DNA from: Rhodospirillum sp.
GTDB taxonomy: Bacteria; Pseudomonadota; Alphaproteobacteria; Dongiales; Dongiaceae
Direction: 5' to 3'
Assembly (NCBI GenBank): GCA_013822765.1
Contig: PNKY01000002.1
Coordinates: 620,001 to 684,000 of the forward strand
DNA length: 64,000 nucleotides
Made by a program: the position numbers and the translations under genes. Shown in pieces: positions 48,954 to 59,022 of this stretch. The number at the start of each line of letters is the position of its first letter. Position 1 is the stretch's first letter. The notes under the pieces are model-generated. The model saw nothing but the letters and a program-made list of their open reading frames with translations, was not told the origin of the DNA and did no database searches.

Positions 48954-51900
48954 TGATGCGCGCTCCTTCCGGATCGTAGAACTTGGGCTCGGTCACCTTG
49001 GCCTTCACCACCTTGCCCTCGTACGGCATGTAGAGCGTGTCGCCCATGCGGTTGCGACCGTTCTTCACCAGCGCCATGGCGATGGAGCGGCCGCAGTTCG
49101 GGCTGTAGTAGCTCGAGGTGACGTGGCCGATCATTTCCATCGGCGGCTTGTCCTTGAGGTCGGCGACGATCTGCGCGCCCTCCGGCAGCACCTCGTTCGG
49201 GTCCTCGGTCAAGAGGCCGACCAGGTGTTTGCGGTCCGGGCGCTTGGCGTCGGAGCGCTGCAGCGAACGCTTGCCGAGGAAGTCCGGCTTCTGCTTGCTG
49301 ACGATCCAATCCATGCCGAGGTCCTGCGGCGTGGTGGTGCCGTCGGTCTCCTGGCCGACGATGACGAAGCCCTTCTCGGCGCGCAGCACGTGCATCGCCT
49401 CGGTGCCGTAGGGCGTGATGCCGTATTTCTCGCCCGCCTGCATCAGCGCGCGCCACACATGCATCGCGTAGGAGGGCGGCATGTTGAGCTCGTAGGTTGC
49501 CTCGCCGGTGAAGGTAATTCGGTAAACGTGGCATTTGACGCCCGCCACGATGCCGTCGGTGAAGGACAGATGCGGGAAGCTCTGGTCGTCGAGCGCCATG
49601 GTCGGCGCGACCTCGGCCAGCAATTTGCGCGCCATCGGCCCGCTGATGCCGATCACGGCCCATTGCTCGGTGACGCTGGTGAGGTAGACCTTCTTGTCCG
49701 GCCACTCGCACTGCAGCCAGTCCTCCAGCCACGCCATCACGCGCGCGGCGCCGCCGGTGGTGGTGGTCATGTGAAAGTGGTTGTCGGCGAGACGGCTGGT
49801 CACGCCGTCGTCCATCACCATGCCGTCTTCGCCCAGCATCAGGCCGTAGCGGCAGCGGCCGGGTTCCAGCTTGGACCAGGCGTTGGTGTAGACCATGTTG
49901 AGGAACCAGGCGGCGTCCGGCCCCTGGATGTCGATCTTGCCCAGGGTCGAGGCATCGACGATGCCGACCGAGGTGCGCACCGCCTTCACTTCGCGGTTGA
50001 CCGCGTCGTGCATGCTCTCGCCGGGCTTCGGATAGTACCAGGCGCGGTGCCATTGGCCGACCGTCTCGAACGGCGCGCCGTGCTGCTCGTGCCAGGAATG
50101 CAGCGGCGTCTTGCGGATCGGGTCGAGGAAGTCGCCCTTGTCGACGCCGGAGAAGGCGCCGATGGTCACAGGCGTATAGGGCGGGCGGAAGGTCGTGGTG
50201 CCGACCTCCGGCACGCTGACGCCGCGCAGATCGGCCATCAGGGCCAGCGCGTTGACGTTGCTGGTCTTGCCCTGGTCGGTCGCCATGCCCATCGTGGTGT
50301 AGCGCTTCAGGTGCTCGACCGAGCGATAGCCTTCGCGGTGCGCCAGCGCCACGTCGGCGGCTGTTACGTCGTTCTGGTAGTCGATGAAGTGCTTGCCCTC
50401 GTGGCCGAGCGGCTTGGTCGAAGGGACGACCCACATCTCACGCATCGCGCCCAGCGCCGGCGCAGCGCCCGACACGGGCGTGTTGCCCGCGGGCTGCGTA
50501 AAGCCGGCGGCGTGCGCGGAAGCCGCGCCGGCGGCATGACCGTCGACCAGGCAATCCGCCAGCGCAAAACGACCGCGCGCCGCGCCGACCGATTGGTTGT
50601 TCTGGCCGGGGAGCAGCTTGTCGGGCACGAAGGCCAGGATGTCCGCGTTCCACTTCACCTTGCCGCGCGACTGCGAGAACAGGTGCACGGTCGGTTGCCA
50701 GCCGGCGGAGCTCAGCACCAGGTCGCAGGAGATCGAGCGGCCGTCGCTGGTGACGCCCTTGCCGTCGCCGGTGAGGCGCCGGACCTCGACCTCGCTCACC
50801 GCCAGCTTGCCCTTGACGTGGGTAACGGCGTGGGTGGCGAGGATCTCGATGCCGCGCGAGCGTGCGGTCGCGACCAGCTCACCATCGGGATTCTCGCGCA
50901 CGTCGACGATCGCGGCGACCGAGACGCCGGCGTCCACCAGGTCGAGCGCGACCTGGTAGGCGGTGTCGTTGTTGGTGAGGATGACCGCGCGCTTGCCCGG
51001 CGCGGAGCCATAGCGGTTGACGTAGGTCTGCGCGGCCGAGGCCAACATGCAGTTCGGCCGGTCGTTGTCGAGATAGACCAGCGGCCGCTCGATCGCGCCG
51101 GTCGCCAGGATCACGTCCTTGGCGCGCACGCGCCACAGGCGCTGGCGCGGCTGGCTCAAGGCTTCGAGCGAGGTCGGATTGAGATGGTCCGTCACCCGCT
51201 CCATCAGGCTGACCATGTTGTGGTCGTAGTAGCCGAAGGCAACGGTGCGCGGCAGCAGGGTCACGTCCGGCATCGCGCGCAACTCGGCGAGCGCATCGGC
51301 GACCCATTGGGTCGCAGGCTTGCCATCGATCGTCGCCTTGCGATCGGAGAGCAGCGAGCCGCCCATCTCCTGCTGCTCGTCCACCAGGATCACGCGTGCG
51401 CCAGCGCGGCCGGCGGCGAGCGCGGCGGCCAGGCCAGCGGGACCGGCGCCGACGACCAGGGCGTCGGCGTGGGTGTAGAGCTTGTCGTAGCGGTCGGGAT
51501 CGGGCTCGGTCGGGCACTTGCCGAGGCCGGCCATGCGGCGGATGAAGTGCTCATACTTCAGCCAGAAGCTCTTCGGCCACATGAAGGTCTTGTAATAGAA
51601 GCCCGACACGAAGATGCGGTGGAACAGGCTGTTCACCGCACCGAAATCGGTGGTCAGGCTGGGAAAGCGGTTCTGGCTCTCCGCGACCAGGCCGTCGTAC
51701 AGCTCGATCTGCGTCGCGCGCAGGTTGGGCTCGGAGCGGTTGCCCTGGCCGAGCTGGATCAGCGCGTTCGGCTCCTCGGCGCCGGCGGAGAGGATGCCGC
51801 GCGGGCGGTGATACTTGAAGCTGCGGCCGACCAGCACCACGCCATTTGCCAGCAACGCGGAGGCGAGGGTGTCGCCGTGATAGCCCTGGTACGGCTTGCC

Positions 51901-51972
51901 GTCGAACACGAAGCGCACCGGCTTGGTGCGGTCGACGCGGCCGCCCTGCGGCAGGCGGTTGACCTGGCTCAT
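48946..51972 (-). CDS. soxA: Sarcosine oxidase alpha subunit
   Basis: SoxA carries the NAD site and the folate-binding half of the enzyme that turns sarcosine, O2 and tetrahydrofolate into glycine, H2O2 and 5,10-methylene-THF. The 1008 residues comprise a ferredoxin-like N-terminal domain (about 15-100), a pyridine-nucleotide-disulfide oxidoreductase domain with VVGAGPAG (173-180), a second dinucleotide loop near 325, and a GcvT-type aminomethyltransferase domain (about 610-1008). Its ATG overlaps the soxD stop (TGATG). Confidence 0.96.
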   Translation of the reverse strand: MSQVNRLPQGGRVDRTKPVRFVFDGKPYQGYHGDTLASALLANGVVLVGRSFKYHRPRGILSAGAEEPNALIQLGQGNRSEPNLRATQIELYDGLVAESQNRFPSLTTDFGAVNSLFHRIFVSGFYYKTFMWPKSFWLKYEHFIRRMAGLGKCPTEPDPDRYDKLYTHADALVVGAGPAGLAAALAAGRAGARVILVDEQQEMGGSLLSDRKATIDGKPATQWVADALAELRAMPDVTLLPRTVAFGYYDHNMVSLMERVTDHLNPTSLEALSQPRQRLWRVRAKDVILATGAIERPLVYLDNDRPNCMLASAAQTYVNRYGSAPGKRAVILTNNDTAYQVALDLVDAGVSVAAIVDVRENPDGELVATARSRGIEILATHAVTHVKGKLAVSEVEVRRLTGDGKGVTSDGRSISCDLVLSSAGWQPTVHLFSQSRGKVKWNADILAFVPDKLLPGQNNQSVGAARGRFALADCLVDGHAAGAASAHAAGFTQPAGNTPVSGAAPALGAMREMWVVPSTKPLGHEGKHFIDYQNDVTAADVALAHREGYRSVEHLKRYTTMGMATDQGKTSNVNALALMADLRGVSVPEVGTTTFRPPYTPVTIGAFSGVDKGDFLDPIRKTPLHSWHEQHGAPFETVGQWHRAWYYPKPGESMHDAVNREVKAVRTSVGIVDASTLGKIDIQGPDAAWFLNMVYTNAWSKLEPGRCRYGLMLGEDGMVMDDGVTSRLADNHFHMTTTTGGAARVMAWLEDWLQCEWPDKKVYLTSVTEQWAVIGISGPMARKLLAEVAPTMALDDQSFPHLSFTDGIVAGVKCHVYRITFTGEATYELNMPPSYAMHVWRALMQAGEKYGITPYGTEAMHVLRAEKGFVIVGQETDGTTTPQDLGMDWIVSKQKPDFLGKRSLQRSDAKRPDRKHLVGLLTEDPNEVLPEGAQIVADLKDKPPMEMIGHVTSSYYSPNCGRSIAMALVKNGRNRMGDTLYMPYEGKVVKAKVTEPKFYDPEGARING

Positions 51973-52274
51973 CAGCCGTTCCTCCGCTCGATCCCACGAT
52001 CGATTTCTGGAGCCGGCTGACCCATCTCATAGACCGCGTAGATCTCGTGCGTCACGGTATCGCGCGCGGCATAGAAATAGCGGCGGCAGCCCTTGGCATG
52101 CATCCAGCGCTCGTAGTGCACACCCTTCGGGTTCTTGCGCATGAACAGGTACTGCGCCCACTCCGCATCGGTCAGCTGCTCGCCGTTGGTGGGCCGCGTG
52201 ATGTGGCCCTCGCGCGCGTACGTGAACTCGTGCTCGTCGCGCTTTCCGCAGTAAGGGCAGGGGATCAGCAACAT
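51972..52274 (-). CDS. soxD: Sarcosine oxidase delta subunit
   Basis: SoxD is the small zinc-bearing subunit. The 100-residue protein begins MLLIPCPYCGKRDEHEF and has Cys6, Cys9, His59 and Cys63 (WMHAKGC) at the spacing known for the zinc site, plus the NPKGVHYERW segment. It follows soxB by 13 bases and overlaps soxA by one base. Confidence 0.96.
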   Translation of the reverse strand: MLLIPCPYCGKRDEHEFTYAREGHITRPTNGEQLTDAEWAQYLFMRKNPKGVHYERWMHAKGCRRYFYAARDTVTHEIYAVYEMGQPAPEIDRGIERRNG

Positions 52275-52287
52275 TGGGTGATGCCTC

Positions 52288-53541
52288 TCAGTGAGCGACG
52301 CCGGCGGCGCCGTGCTCGTCGATCAGGTAGCCGGTGGTGAAGCGCTCCAGCGCGAACGGCGCCGCCAGCTTGTGCGGTTCGCCGGTCGCGATGGTGTGCG
52401 CGAAGACGTGGCCGGAGCCGGGCGTCGCCTTGAAGCCGCCGGTGCCCCAGCCGCAATTGAAGAACAGGTTCTCGACCGGCGTCTTGCCGATGATCGGGCT
52501 GGCGTCGGGGCAGGTGTCGACGATGCCACCCCACTGCCGCAGGAAGCGCAGGCGGCTAAACATCGGGAACAGCTCGATCAGCGCGTTCAGCATGTTCTCG
52601 ACCACCGGCGGGCTGCCGATCTGCGAGTAGGAGTTGAAGCTGTCGATGCCGGCGCCGAACACCAGCTCGCCCTTGTCGGACTGGCTGACATAGACGTGGA
52701 CTTGTCCGGACATCACGACGCAGTCGAGCACCGGCTTGATTGGCTCCGACACCATCGCCTGCAGCGGGTGGCTTTCGATCGGCAGGCGGAAACCGGCCAT
52801 GCCGGCCAACACGCCGCAATGGCCGGCGACCACCACGCCGACCTTCTTGGCGCGGATGGAACCGCGGGTGGTCTGCAGGCCGACGACCTTGCCGCCGTCG
52901 ATGTCGAAGCCAGTCACTTCGCAGTTCTGGATGATGTCGACGCCACGCGCGTCGGCCCCGCGGGCATAGCCCCAGGCGACCGCGTCGTGGCGCGCCACGC
53001 CACCGCGGCGCTGCAGGCTGGCGCCGAATACCGGATAGCGCGCGGTCGGCGAGCAATCCAGGATCGGGCAGTAAGCCGCGACCTGCTCGCGGGTCAGGAT
53101 CTCGGAATCGATGCCGTTGAGCTGGATGGCGTAGACGCGTCGCCGGAGCGCCTGCATGTCATGGATGGTGTGCGCGGTGGAGAGCAGGCCGCGCTGGCTG
53201 AACATCACGTTGTAGTTCAGGTCCTGGGACAGACCCTCCCACAGCTTCAGCGCATGCTCGTAAAGGTGCGCTGATTCGTCCCACAGGTAGTTGGAGCGGA
53301 CGATGGTGGTGTTGCGCCCGGTGTTGCCGCCGCCGAGCCAGCCCTTCTCCACCACCGCGATGTTGGTGATCCCATGCTCCTTGGCGAGGTAGTAGGCGGT
53401 CGCGAGGCCATGTCCCCCGCCGCCGACGATGACCACGTCGTATTCCGGCTTGGGGTCCGGGCTGCGCCAGGCCTCGCTCCACTTCTCGTGGTAGCTGGCG
53501 GCGTTCCGCGCGAGCGTGAAGATCGAATAATGCTGTTTCAT
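52288..53541 (-). CDS. soxB: Sarcosine oxidase beta subunit
   Basis: SoxB is the flavin subunit where sarcosine is oxidised. The 417-residue DAO-family protein has [18 protein letters not shown] (FAD, 36-53), [34 protein letters not shown] with His185 at the expected covalent-FMN position, and a C-terminal [14 protein letters not shown] flavin loop. It is the first gene of soxBDAG. No glyA, folD or purU accompanies the operon. A close paralog lies at 57547-58800. Confidence 0.96.
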   Translation of the reverse strand: MKQHYSIFTLARNAASYHEKWSEAWRSPDPKPEYDVVIVGGGGHGLATAYYLAKEHGITNIAVVEKGWLGGGNTGRNTTIVRSNYLWDESAHLYEHALKLWEGLSQDLNYNVMFSQRGLLSTAHTIHDMQALRRRVYAIQLNGIDSEILTREQVAAYCPILDCSPTARYPVFGASLQRRGGVARHDAVAWGYARGADARGVDIIQNCEVTGFDIDGGKVVGLQTTRGSIRAKKVGVVVAGHCGVLAGMAGFRLPIESHPLQAMVSEPIKPVLDCVVMSGQVHVYVSQSDKGELVFGAGIDSFNSYSQIGSPPVVENMLNALIELFPMFSRLRFLRQWGGIVDTCPDASPIIGKTPVENLFFNCGWGTGGFKATPGSGHVFAHTIATGEPHKLAAPFALERFTTGYLIDEHGAAGVAH

Positions 53542-53630
53542 CAGGACTTACCGGGACGATCTCGGAATCGGCGGGGAGGATGGCTGGTCCGGCCACCCGC
53601 GTCCTTTGGCCGAGCGCCATGTATTATCGT

Positions 53631-53647
53631 CGGAACGCCAAGGTCAA
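53631..53647 (-). promoter_or_regulatory. Possible promoter of the soxBDAG operon
   Basis: On the minus strand TTGACC (53647-53642) is followed after a short 15-base spacer by TAATAC, about 90 bases upstream of soxB. The -35 is a good match and the spacing is short. The site lies in the 176-base interval before the divergent methyltransferase gene. Low confidence. Confidence 0.3.
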
Positions 53648-53717
53648 GTGCTGGAAGCTCAAGGACTTAGGCCACGCCGGCCTGACAGGAATCGAGAAGC
53701 AGTGGCATCATCCGACC

Positions 53718-54437
53718 ATGAACCATGACCCGCACCAGTCCCGGCGTTTCCACGAGGACCTGGAAGCCAATCTCCAGCTGGCCGAAGAACTGGCGCCGAC
53801 CCACTGCGCCGGTTGCGGTGGCTACCACTTGGCGCGCGCCCGGCGGCGGCCGACCTCCGGGACGCCGGACGCCCTCGACCGGGACGAGATGGTGCGGTTG
53901 CTGCGGGCGTGGGCGGTGGACCGTCCTCTCTCCGGCACCGAACCGCTCGAGGTCGTCATCGTGGGCAGCGCGGACACCAACCTGCTGGCGATGGCCGCTG
54001 AGGCCGTCGCGGACCTCAGTCCGGCGCGATATACCGTCCTCGACCGCTGCCGGACGCCGCTGGCGCTGTGCGAGGCGTTCGCGCGGCAGCATGGCCTGGA
54101 GATCGTGACCCGACCATTCGACATGGGCGCGCCGGACGAAGCTTTCCCGGCGGACGCGATCATCGTCCACAGCCTGCTCCGGTTCTTGCCGCAATCCGTC
54201 CATCTGGCGGGCATGGCCGCGATGAAGCGGTGGCTGAAGCCGGGAGGCACGATCGTTTTCTCGCACCGGATGATGGCGGCAGACCCGGGGGCGCCGTACT
54301 ACAAGTCGGAATACCAGACGCTCGCGCAACTTCTGCGCCTGTTCGAGGCGGCTGGGCTGAAGGTCGCGGCGCTGCAGGAAGCCATCGAGGAGGGCGGGCC
54401 GCGGCACCGGATCCTGGCCTTGCTGAAATCGGCCTAG
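53718..54437 (+). CDS. Class I SAM-dependent methyltransferase (locus B)
   Basis: From the ATG at 53718 the protein has 239 residues (longer in-frame starts exist from 53580). A Cys-x2-Cys pair (THCAGCGGYH) sits near residue 33. The Rossmann core has VVIVGSADTNLLAMAA, VLDRCRTPLALCEAF and LKPGGTIVFSHRM. It shares these unusual SAM-loop features with the methyltransferase at 16618-17565. It is divergent from soxB and convergent with the TctA-TctB gene, overlapping it by four bases. Substrate unknown. Confidence 0.78.
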   Translation: MNHDPHQSRRFHEDLEANLQLAEELAPTHCAGCGGYHLARARRRPTSGTPDALDRDEMVRLLRAWAVDRPLSGTEPLEVVIVGSADTNLLAMAAEAVADLSPARYTVLDRCRTPLALCEAFARQHGLEIVTRPFDMGAPDEAFPADAIIVHSLLRFLPQSVHLAGMAAMKRWLKPGGTIVFSHRMMAADPGAPYYKSEYQTLAQLLRLFEAAGLKVAALQEAIEEGGPRHRILALLKSA

Positions 54438-56317
54438 CGGCCGAGCAGCCACCATAGGCCGCGCCCCAGGATATCCCGCTCGATCCCGATATCGAACACG
54501 ACCGAGAGCAGCAGGAGCTGCAGGCCGATGAAGCCGAGCACCGTCAGGGCAATCGGCACGAGCCTGATCCGCAGCGCCTGTAGCATCAGGGCGAGGAATA
54601 TGCCGGAGGAGACGGTCAGGCCCACGATCGGGTTGGCCACCAGGAAACCGCCGACCAGCCAGCCGTAGCGCAGCGTGCCATCGTTCGGCCGTCGATCCGC
54701 GGCTTGCGTTGGCCGGACCAATGTAATCGCCGACAACACCAGGCCGGCCATGCAGATCGCAAAAACCGGGATGCGGTCCTGCGGGTTGCCATGGAGCTCC
54801 GCCAAGGCCGCCAGTGCGAAGATGCCGATCGGCAAAATGGCGCCGCTCTTGTCGGGGTGATCGACGGAGGCCGCGCGCTGTTGCTTGCGCCGGATGAGGT
54901 ACGCCACCCAGGCGACCAGCGCGACCGCCAGGACGATGGTCATCGGCCGCATCAGTGCCGACCAGCCCCAGATCGCGGCAGTCTGGTACGACGATGCCTC
55001 GAGCAGGTCGCCGACCACGAAGCCGAGGATAAACGGCGCCCGCGGCCACTTCGCCGCCTTGAGCGCCAGCCCGAGGGCGGTCGCGAACAGCAACTCGACA
55101 TGCGTGATCAGGTTGGGTTCGTGGATCAGCGACGCCGTCACGCCGATCACGATGGCAAAGGGCGCGATCACCTCCCGCCGCACCGCGGAGAACCGCACGA
55201 TCCACGGTACCGCCAGGAAGAACAGCGGGATGGCGATCAGGTTGGCGGCGACGACGGTTCCACCCAGCAGATAGGTGAGCGCGATGTCCGGGCCTAGCAT
55301 GCGCGGACCCACGGACACGCCGGCCAGCGCCAGGGCCGCCATCATGATCGCCATGCTGGAGCTGCCTGGAATCCCGAAGAACAGAGTCGGGATCATCGCG
55401 CCGCCTTCCTTGGCGTTGTTGGCAGCTTCAGGCGCGATGACGCCGGCGATCGCGCCCTGACCGAACGGGATCTCCGATTTCACGGTGCGGGCGGCATAGC
55501 CGTACGACAGCCACACCGAGATCGAGGCGCCGAGGCCCGGCATCAGGCCGACGACAATCCCGTAGAAGGTGCTGCGCAGCAGCGTTGCGCGATAGCGCAG
55601 CGTCACCGCCATGCCCTTGAACACTTCCGAGATGGTGGTGAGCTTGGCGCTGCGTTCCGCGCCGTCATCCGCGAAGCGCGTCGGCGTCAACATCTCCGGG
55701 ATGATGAACAGGCCGGCGACCAACGCTGGGAGGTCGAGCCCGTCCCACAGCTCCGGCAGGCCGAAGGCGAGCCGCGGCTCACCGGTGCGCACGCTGAGCC
55801 CGACCATCGCGCACAGGACACCGATCGCCGCCACGGTGAGGCCATGCACCATGCCTTCGCGCGACACGGCGCTGATCAGCGAAATGCCCATCAGCGAAAG
55901 CAGCAGGAACTCCGGCGGTCCGAAGCTGGTGACGATCGGCCGCGCGATCGGTACGGCAGCGACGAATGCGAGCGCACCCAGCACCCCGCCGATCGCCGAC
56001 GCGCTGAGGCTGGCGCCGAGTGCTTCGCCGGCGCGGCCCATCCTCGCTAGTGGATAGCCGTCGAGGACCGTCGCCGCATCGGCGCCGGAGGTCGGCAGCG
56101 CGAACGCGATGGTCGGGATCGAGGAGGAGGTATGCACCACCGCATGCATCGCGATCAGGAAGATTGCGGCGGGATAAGGGTCCCAGAACACGCACAGCGG
56201 TATGGCCAGGATCAACCCGACCCGGCTGCCGAGGCCGGGAATGAGGCCGCAGATGAAGCCGAGCGCCGTGCCGAAGACCAGCGCCGACAGGTACGGCAGC
56301 AGCGACGCGTCGAACAT
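54434..56317 (-). CDS. Tripartite tricarboxylate transporter, TctA-TctB fusion (locus B)
   Basis: The 627-residue membrane protein has the TctA signatures GFICGLIPGLGSRVG, SIPTIAFALPTSGADAATVLDGYPLA and GVIAPEAANNAKEGGAMIPTLFFGIPGSSSMA. After about residue 495 comes a four-segment TctB-like tail. It is organised like the locus A protein. The receptor gene (56325-57383) precedes it by seven bases, so these two form a functional operon. The substrate is unknown; neighbours suggest an N-methylated amino acid or betaine-related compound, but this is inference. Confidence 0.87.
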   Translation of the reverse strand: MFDASLLPYLSALVFGTALGFICGLIPGLGSRVGLILAIPLCVFWDPYPAAIFLIAMHAVVHTSSSIPTIAFALPTSGADAATVLDGYPLARMGRAGEALGASLSASAIGGVLGALAFVAAVPIARPIVTSFGPPEFLLLSLMGISLISAVSREGMVHGLTVAAIGVLCAMVGLSVRTGEPRLAFGLPELWDGLDLPALVAGLFIIPEMLTPTRFADDGAERSAKLTTISEVFKGMAVTLRYRATLLRSTFYGIVVGLMPGLGASISVWLSYGYAARTVKSEIPFGQGAIAGVIAPEAANNAKEGGAMIPTLFFGIPGSSSMAIMMAALALAGVSVGPRMLGPDIALTYLLGGTVVAANLIAIPLFFLAVPWIVRFSAVRREVIAPFAIVIGVTASLIHEPNLITHVELLFATALGLALKAAKWPRAPFILGFVVGDLLEASSYQTAAIWGWSALMRPMTIVLAVALVAWVAYLIRRKQQRAASVDHPDKSGAILPIGIFALAALAELHGNPQDRIPVFAICMAGLVLSAITLVRPTQAADRRPNDGTLRYGWLVGGFLVANPIVGLTVSSGIFLALMLQALRIRLVPIALTVLGFIGLQLLLLSVVFDIGIERDILGRGLWWLLGR

Positions 56318-56324
56318 CCAGGCG

Positions 56325-57383
56325 CTACAAGCTTCCGCTGTCGCAGGAGTGCCGGCCGCTATCGCTGATCTGCTGGCCGCAGGCGATCATGGCTTTGAGA
56401 TCGCCGAGCACCTTGGCGTTGCCGAGCAGGTCGCCGATGAACCTGGTGACGGTCTCGGCGTTCGCCGGCGTTCCGATGAAATTCGCTGCCTTCAGGCCAG
56501 CGAGGTAGTCGGGATCGGCCACGACCTGATCAAATGCTTTGGCCAACGCCGCACGCTGTGCCTCCGGGGTCGCGGGGGCGGCGACCACGAACCGGCCCAT
56601 GTCGCTGAGCTTGGTCGAGAGCGCGATCACGTCGCGCGGCGCATTGGGCAGCGCAACCTGCTCCAGGGTCGGGAGCGTTGCCAGCGCATCGGGATAGCCG
56701 ACCGTGCCGAACTTCAGCACCGGCACCAGGTCGCCGGCCTCGATGAACTCGCGGAAGTTCTCGTAGGTGCCGATGCCGGCGTCGGCGTCGCCCGCCAGCA
56801 GCATGGCGTTCTGCTGCTCGGTCTTGAACCCGGGCACCATCTTGAGCCGCAGGTTGGTGGTGCCATTGAGCAGCAGGCCGTCGATGTAGTTCTGCGCGCT
56901 GGCGCTCATCGCCAAGCTAACCAGCGGCTTGGCGGCGGCGTTGGACTTGCTCGGTTCGGCGCGGTCCAGCGCATCCTTGCGCACCACCAGCACGCGCTGC
57001 GAGCTGGCGAGGGCGCCGATCCATTGGAAGTCCTTGATGTCGTAGGGCAGCGCGTCGCCTTGCGTCACTTGCGAGAACACCACGCTGCTGTTCACGAAGC
57101 CGACTGTGACCAGCGACGCCTTGGAATCGTGAATCTCGGCCATGGCGAGGCTGCCGCCGTTGCCGTCTAGATTCTGCAAGTTGATCGAGCTGTCGGGCAG
57201 GTATTTCTCCAAGGTCTTGGCGAACAGCCGCGCCATGGTGTCGGTGGTGTTGCCGGCCTTGTGGGCGATGATGATACGGATGGTCGCGCCGTCGAGGGCG
57301 CTGTCGGCGTGACTGGGCGCACTGGACGCGCAGGCGAGCAGGATGAGCGCGGCGGCGAACTTCCCGAGAGTCTTGGCGATCAT
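56325..57383 (-). CDS. Tripartite tricarboxylate transporter receptor, TctC-like (locus B)
   Basis: The 352-residue protein starts with a Sec-type signal (MIAKTLGKFAAALILLACASSAPSHA). It has the TctC/Bug pattern TIRIIIAHKAGNTTDTMARLFAKTLEKYLP, NLDGNGGSLAMAEI, SVVFSQVTQGD and VPGFKTEQQNAMLLAGDADAGIGTYE. The final Cys-containing tail (ACGQQISDSG) resembles that of the locus A receptor (ECGKALAEG). The ATG at 57383 is used because it opens the signal peptide. It lies 163 bases downstream of the orphan soxB paralog on the same strand. Confidence 0.87.
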   Translation of the reverse strand: MIAKTLGKFAAALILLACASSAPSHADSALDGATIRIIIAHKAGNTTDTMARLFAKTLEKYLPDSSINLQNLDGNGGSLAMAEIHDSKASLVTVGFVNSSVVFSQVTQGDALPYDIKDFQWIGALASSQRVLVVRKDALDRAEPSKSNAAAKPLVSLAMSASAQNYIDGLLLNGTTNLRLKMVPGFKTEQQNAMLLAGDADAGIGTYENFREFIEAGDLVPVLKFGTVGYPDALATLPTLEQVALPNAPRDVIALSTKLSDMGRFVVAAPATPEAQRAALAKAFDQVVADPDYLAGLKAANFIGTPANAETVTRFIGDLLGNAKVLGDLKAMIACGQQISDSGRHSCDSGSL

Positions 57384-57546
57384 TGCTTCCCCCGAAGCTA
57401 GGCGCAGGCAAAACGGTCCGGCACAATATGTCGGACGGAAATGCCCTTCAGTTTTGCCCACTGAATGTCTGTTACCCACAGACGCGCCGAACGATAGCAC
57501 CTTCGATGGATATCGGAAAGCACGGTGGGCTAGGAATAACCGTCAG

Positions 57547-58800
57547 TCAGTGCGCCACGCCCGAGGCGCCGTGCTCGTCGATCAGGTAGCCCGTGTGGAA
57601 CCGCTCGAGCGAGAAGGGCGCGGCGAGAGGATGCGGCTCGCCGGTGGCGATGGTGTGGGCATAGACGAAGCCGGAGCCCGGCGTCGCCTTGAAGCCGCCG
57701 GTGCCCCAGCCGCAATTGAGGAACAGGTTCTCGACGGGAGTCTTGCCGACGATCGGGCTGGCGTCCGGGCAGGTGTCGACAATGCCGCCCCATTGTCGCA
57801 GGAAGCGCAGGCGGCTGAACATCGGGAATAGCTCGATTAGGGCATTCAGCATGCCTTCGGTGATCGGCGGGCTGCCGGCCTGTGAATAGGAGTTGTAGGT
57901 ATCGATGCCGGCGCCGAACACCAGTTCGCCCTTATCGGACTGGCTGACATAGACGTGCACCAGGCCGGAGGTGATGACGGTGTTGAGCACCGGCTTGATC
58001 GGCTCCGACACCATCGCCTGCAGCACGTGGCTGGAGATCGGCAGCTGGAACCCGGCCATGCCGCACAGAACACTCGAATGGCCGGCAACGGCGATGGCGA
58101 CTTTCTTGGCGCCGATGGCGCCGCGCGTGGTCTCGGCGCCGGTGACGCGACCATTCTCCACCTTGAGGCCGGTGACCTCGCAGTTCTGGATGATGTCGAC
58201 GCCGCGCGCATCGGCCGCGCGGGCGAAGCCCCAGGCGACGGCATCGTGGCGCGCGACGCCGCCGCGGCGCTGCAGGCTGGCGCCGAGGATGGGATAGCGC
58301 ACGTCCCGGCCGACATGGATGATCGGGCACCATTCCTTGAGCTGCGCCGGGGTCAAGAACTCGGAATCGATGCCGTTGAGCTTGATGGCGTAGACCCGGC
58401 GGCGGAGCGCCTGCATTTCATGCTGGCTGTGCGCCAGCGAGACCAGGCCGCGTTGCGAGAACATCACATTGTAGTTGAGGTCCTGGGACAGGCCTTCCCA
58501 CAGGTTCAGGGAGAACTCGTAGAGATGCGCGGACTCGTCCCACAGATAGTTGGAGCGCACGACCGTGGTGTTGCGTCCGGTATTGCCGCCACCCAGCCAG
58601 CCTTTCTCCAGCACCGCGACATTGGTGATGCCGTGCTCCTTGGCCAGGTAGTAGGCGGTGGCCAAGCCGTGCCCGCCGCCGCCGATGATGACCACGTCGT
58701 ACTCCGGCCGGGGATCGGGGCTGCGCCAGGCCTCCTGCCAATCCTGGTGGTGGCTGAGCGCGTTCCGCGCCAGGGAGAAGATCGAATAGGTCTGCTTCAT
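57547..58800 (-). CDS. Second sarcosine oxidase beta subunit paralog (orphan)
   Basis: This 417-residue protein has exactly the length of SoxB at 52288-53541 and is nearly superposable: same KQ-YSIF-LARNA start, [18 protein letters not shown], His185 in [11 protein letters not shown], and [13 protein letters not shown] end. No D, A or G subunit genes accompany it. It could replace SoxB in the same tetramer, act alone on a related N-methyl amino acid, or be specific to a compound brought in by transporter B downstream. Divergent from the GlxA/AraC regulator gene. Confidence 0.93.
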   Translation of the reverse strand: MKQTYSIFSLARNALSHHQDWQEAWRSPDPRPEYDVVIIGGGGHGLATAYYLAKEHGITNVAVLEKGWLGGGNTGRNTTVVRSNYLWDESAHLYEFSLNLWEGLSQDLNYNVMFSQRGLVSLAHSQHEMQALRRRVYAIKLNGIDSEFLTPAQLKEWCPIIHVGRDVRYPILGASLQRRGGVARHDAVAWGFARAADARGVDIIQNCEVTGLKVENGRVTGAETTRGAIGAKKVAIAVAGHSSVLCGMAGFQLPISSHVLQAMVSEPIKPVLNTVITSGLVHVYVSQSDKGELVFGAGIDTYNSYSQAGSPPITEGMLNALIELFPMFSRLRFLRQWGGIVDTCPDASPIVGKTPVENLFLNCGWGTGGFKATPGSGFVYAHTIATGEPHPLAAPFSLERFHTGYLIDEHGASGVAH

Positions 58801-58828
58801 GGACGGGAAGATCCGGCGGCGGGAAGGG

Positions 58829-58853
58829 CCCCGATTTCCCCAGGATTTCGGGG
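58829..58853. promoter_or_regulatory. Inverted repeat upstream of orphan soxB paralog
   Basis: CCCCGA (58829-58834) and TCGGGG (58848-58853) form a perfect dyad with a 13-base spacer, beginning 28 bases before the soxB-paralog start in the divergent interval 58801-59022. It could be a binding site of the adjacent AraC-type regulator or a leader hairpin. Only symmetry and position support this. Confidence 0.35.
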
Positions 58854-59022
58854 ATCGGTCAAGCGCATAAGGCCGCTTTAGGCCGGTATTCTCGGCCATA
58901 CCTGCGACCGAAAATCTCCTAGCGACAAGTGCGGTGATATGTTCTATAGACGGCACCGACTTTTCAGATCGCGCCGTGGGCTTCTTGGGGAGGCCGGCGC
59001 CTTAGAGGGTTGTTCGCCGCCC

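Noticed and set aside
49123..52020. 965-codon open frame antisense to soxA/soxD
   Set aside because: Low-complexity Arg/Gly/His-rich translation typical of the opposite strand of a GC-rich gene; soxA and soxD have full family motifs.
58873..58901. Repeated GGCCG motifs (58871-58900) as GbdR binding site
   Set aside because: The pattern is GC-rich and irregular, with no clear dyad; the CCCCGA/TCGGGG dyad is a better candidate.
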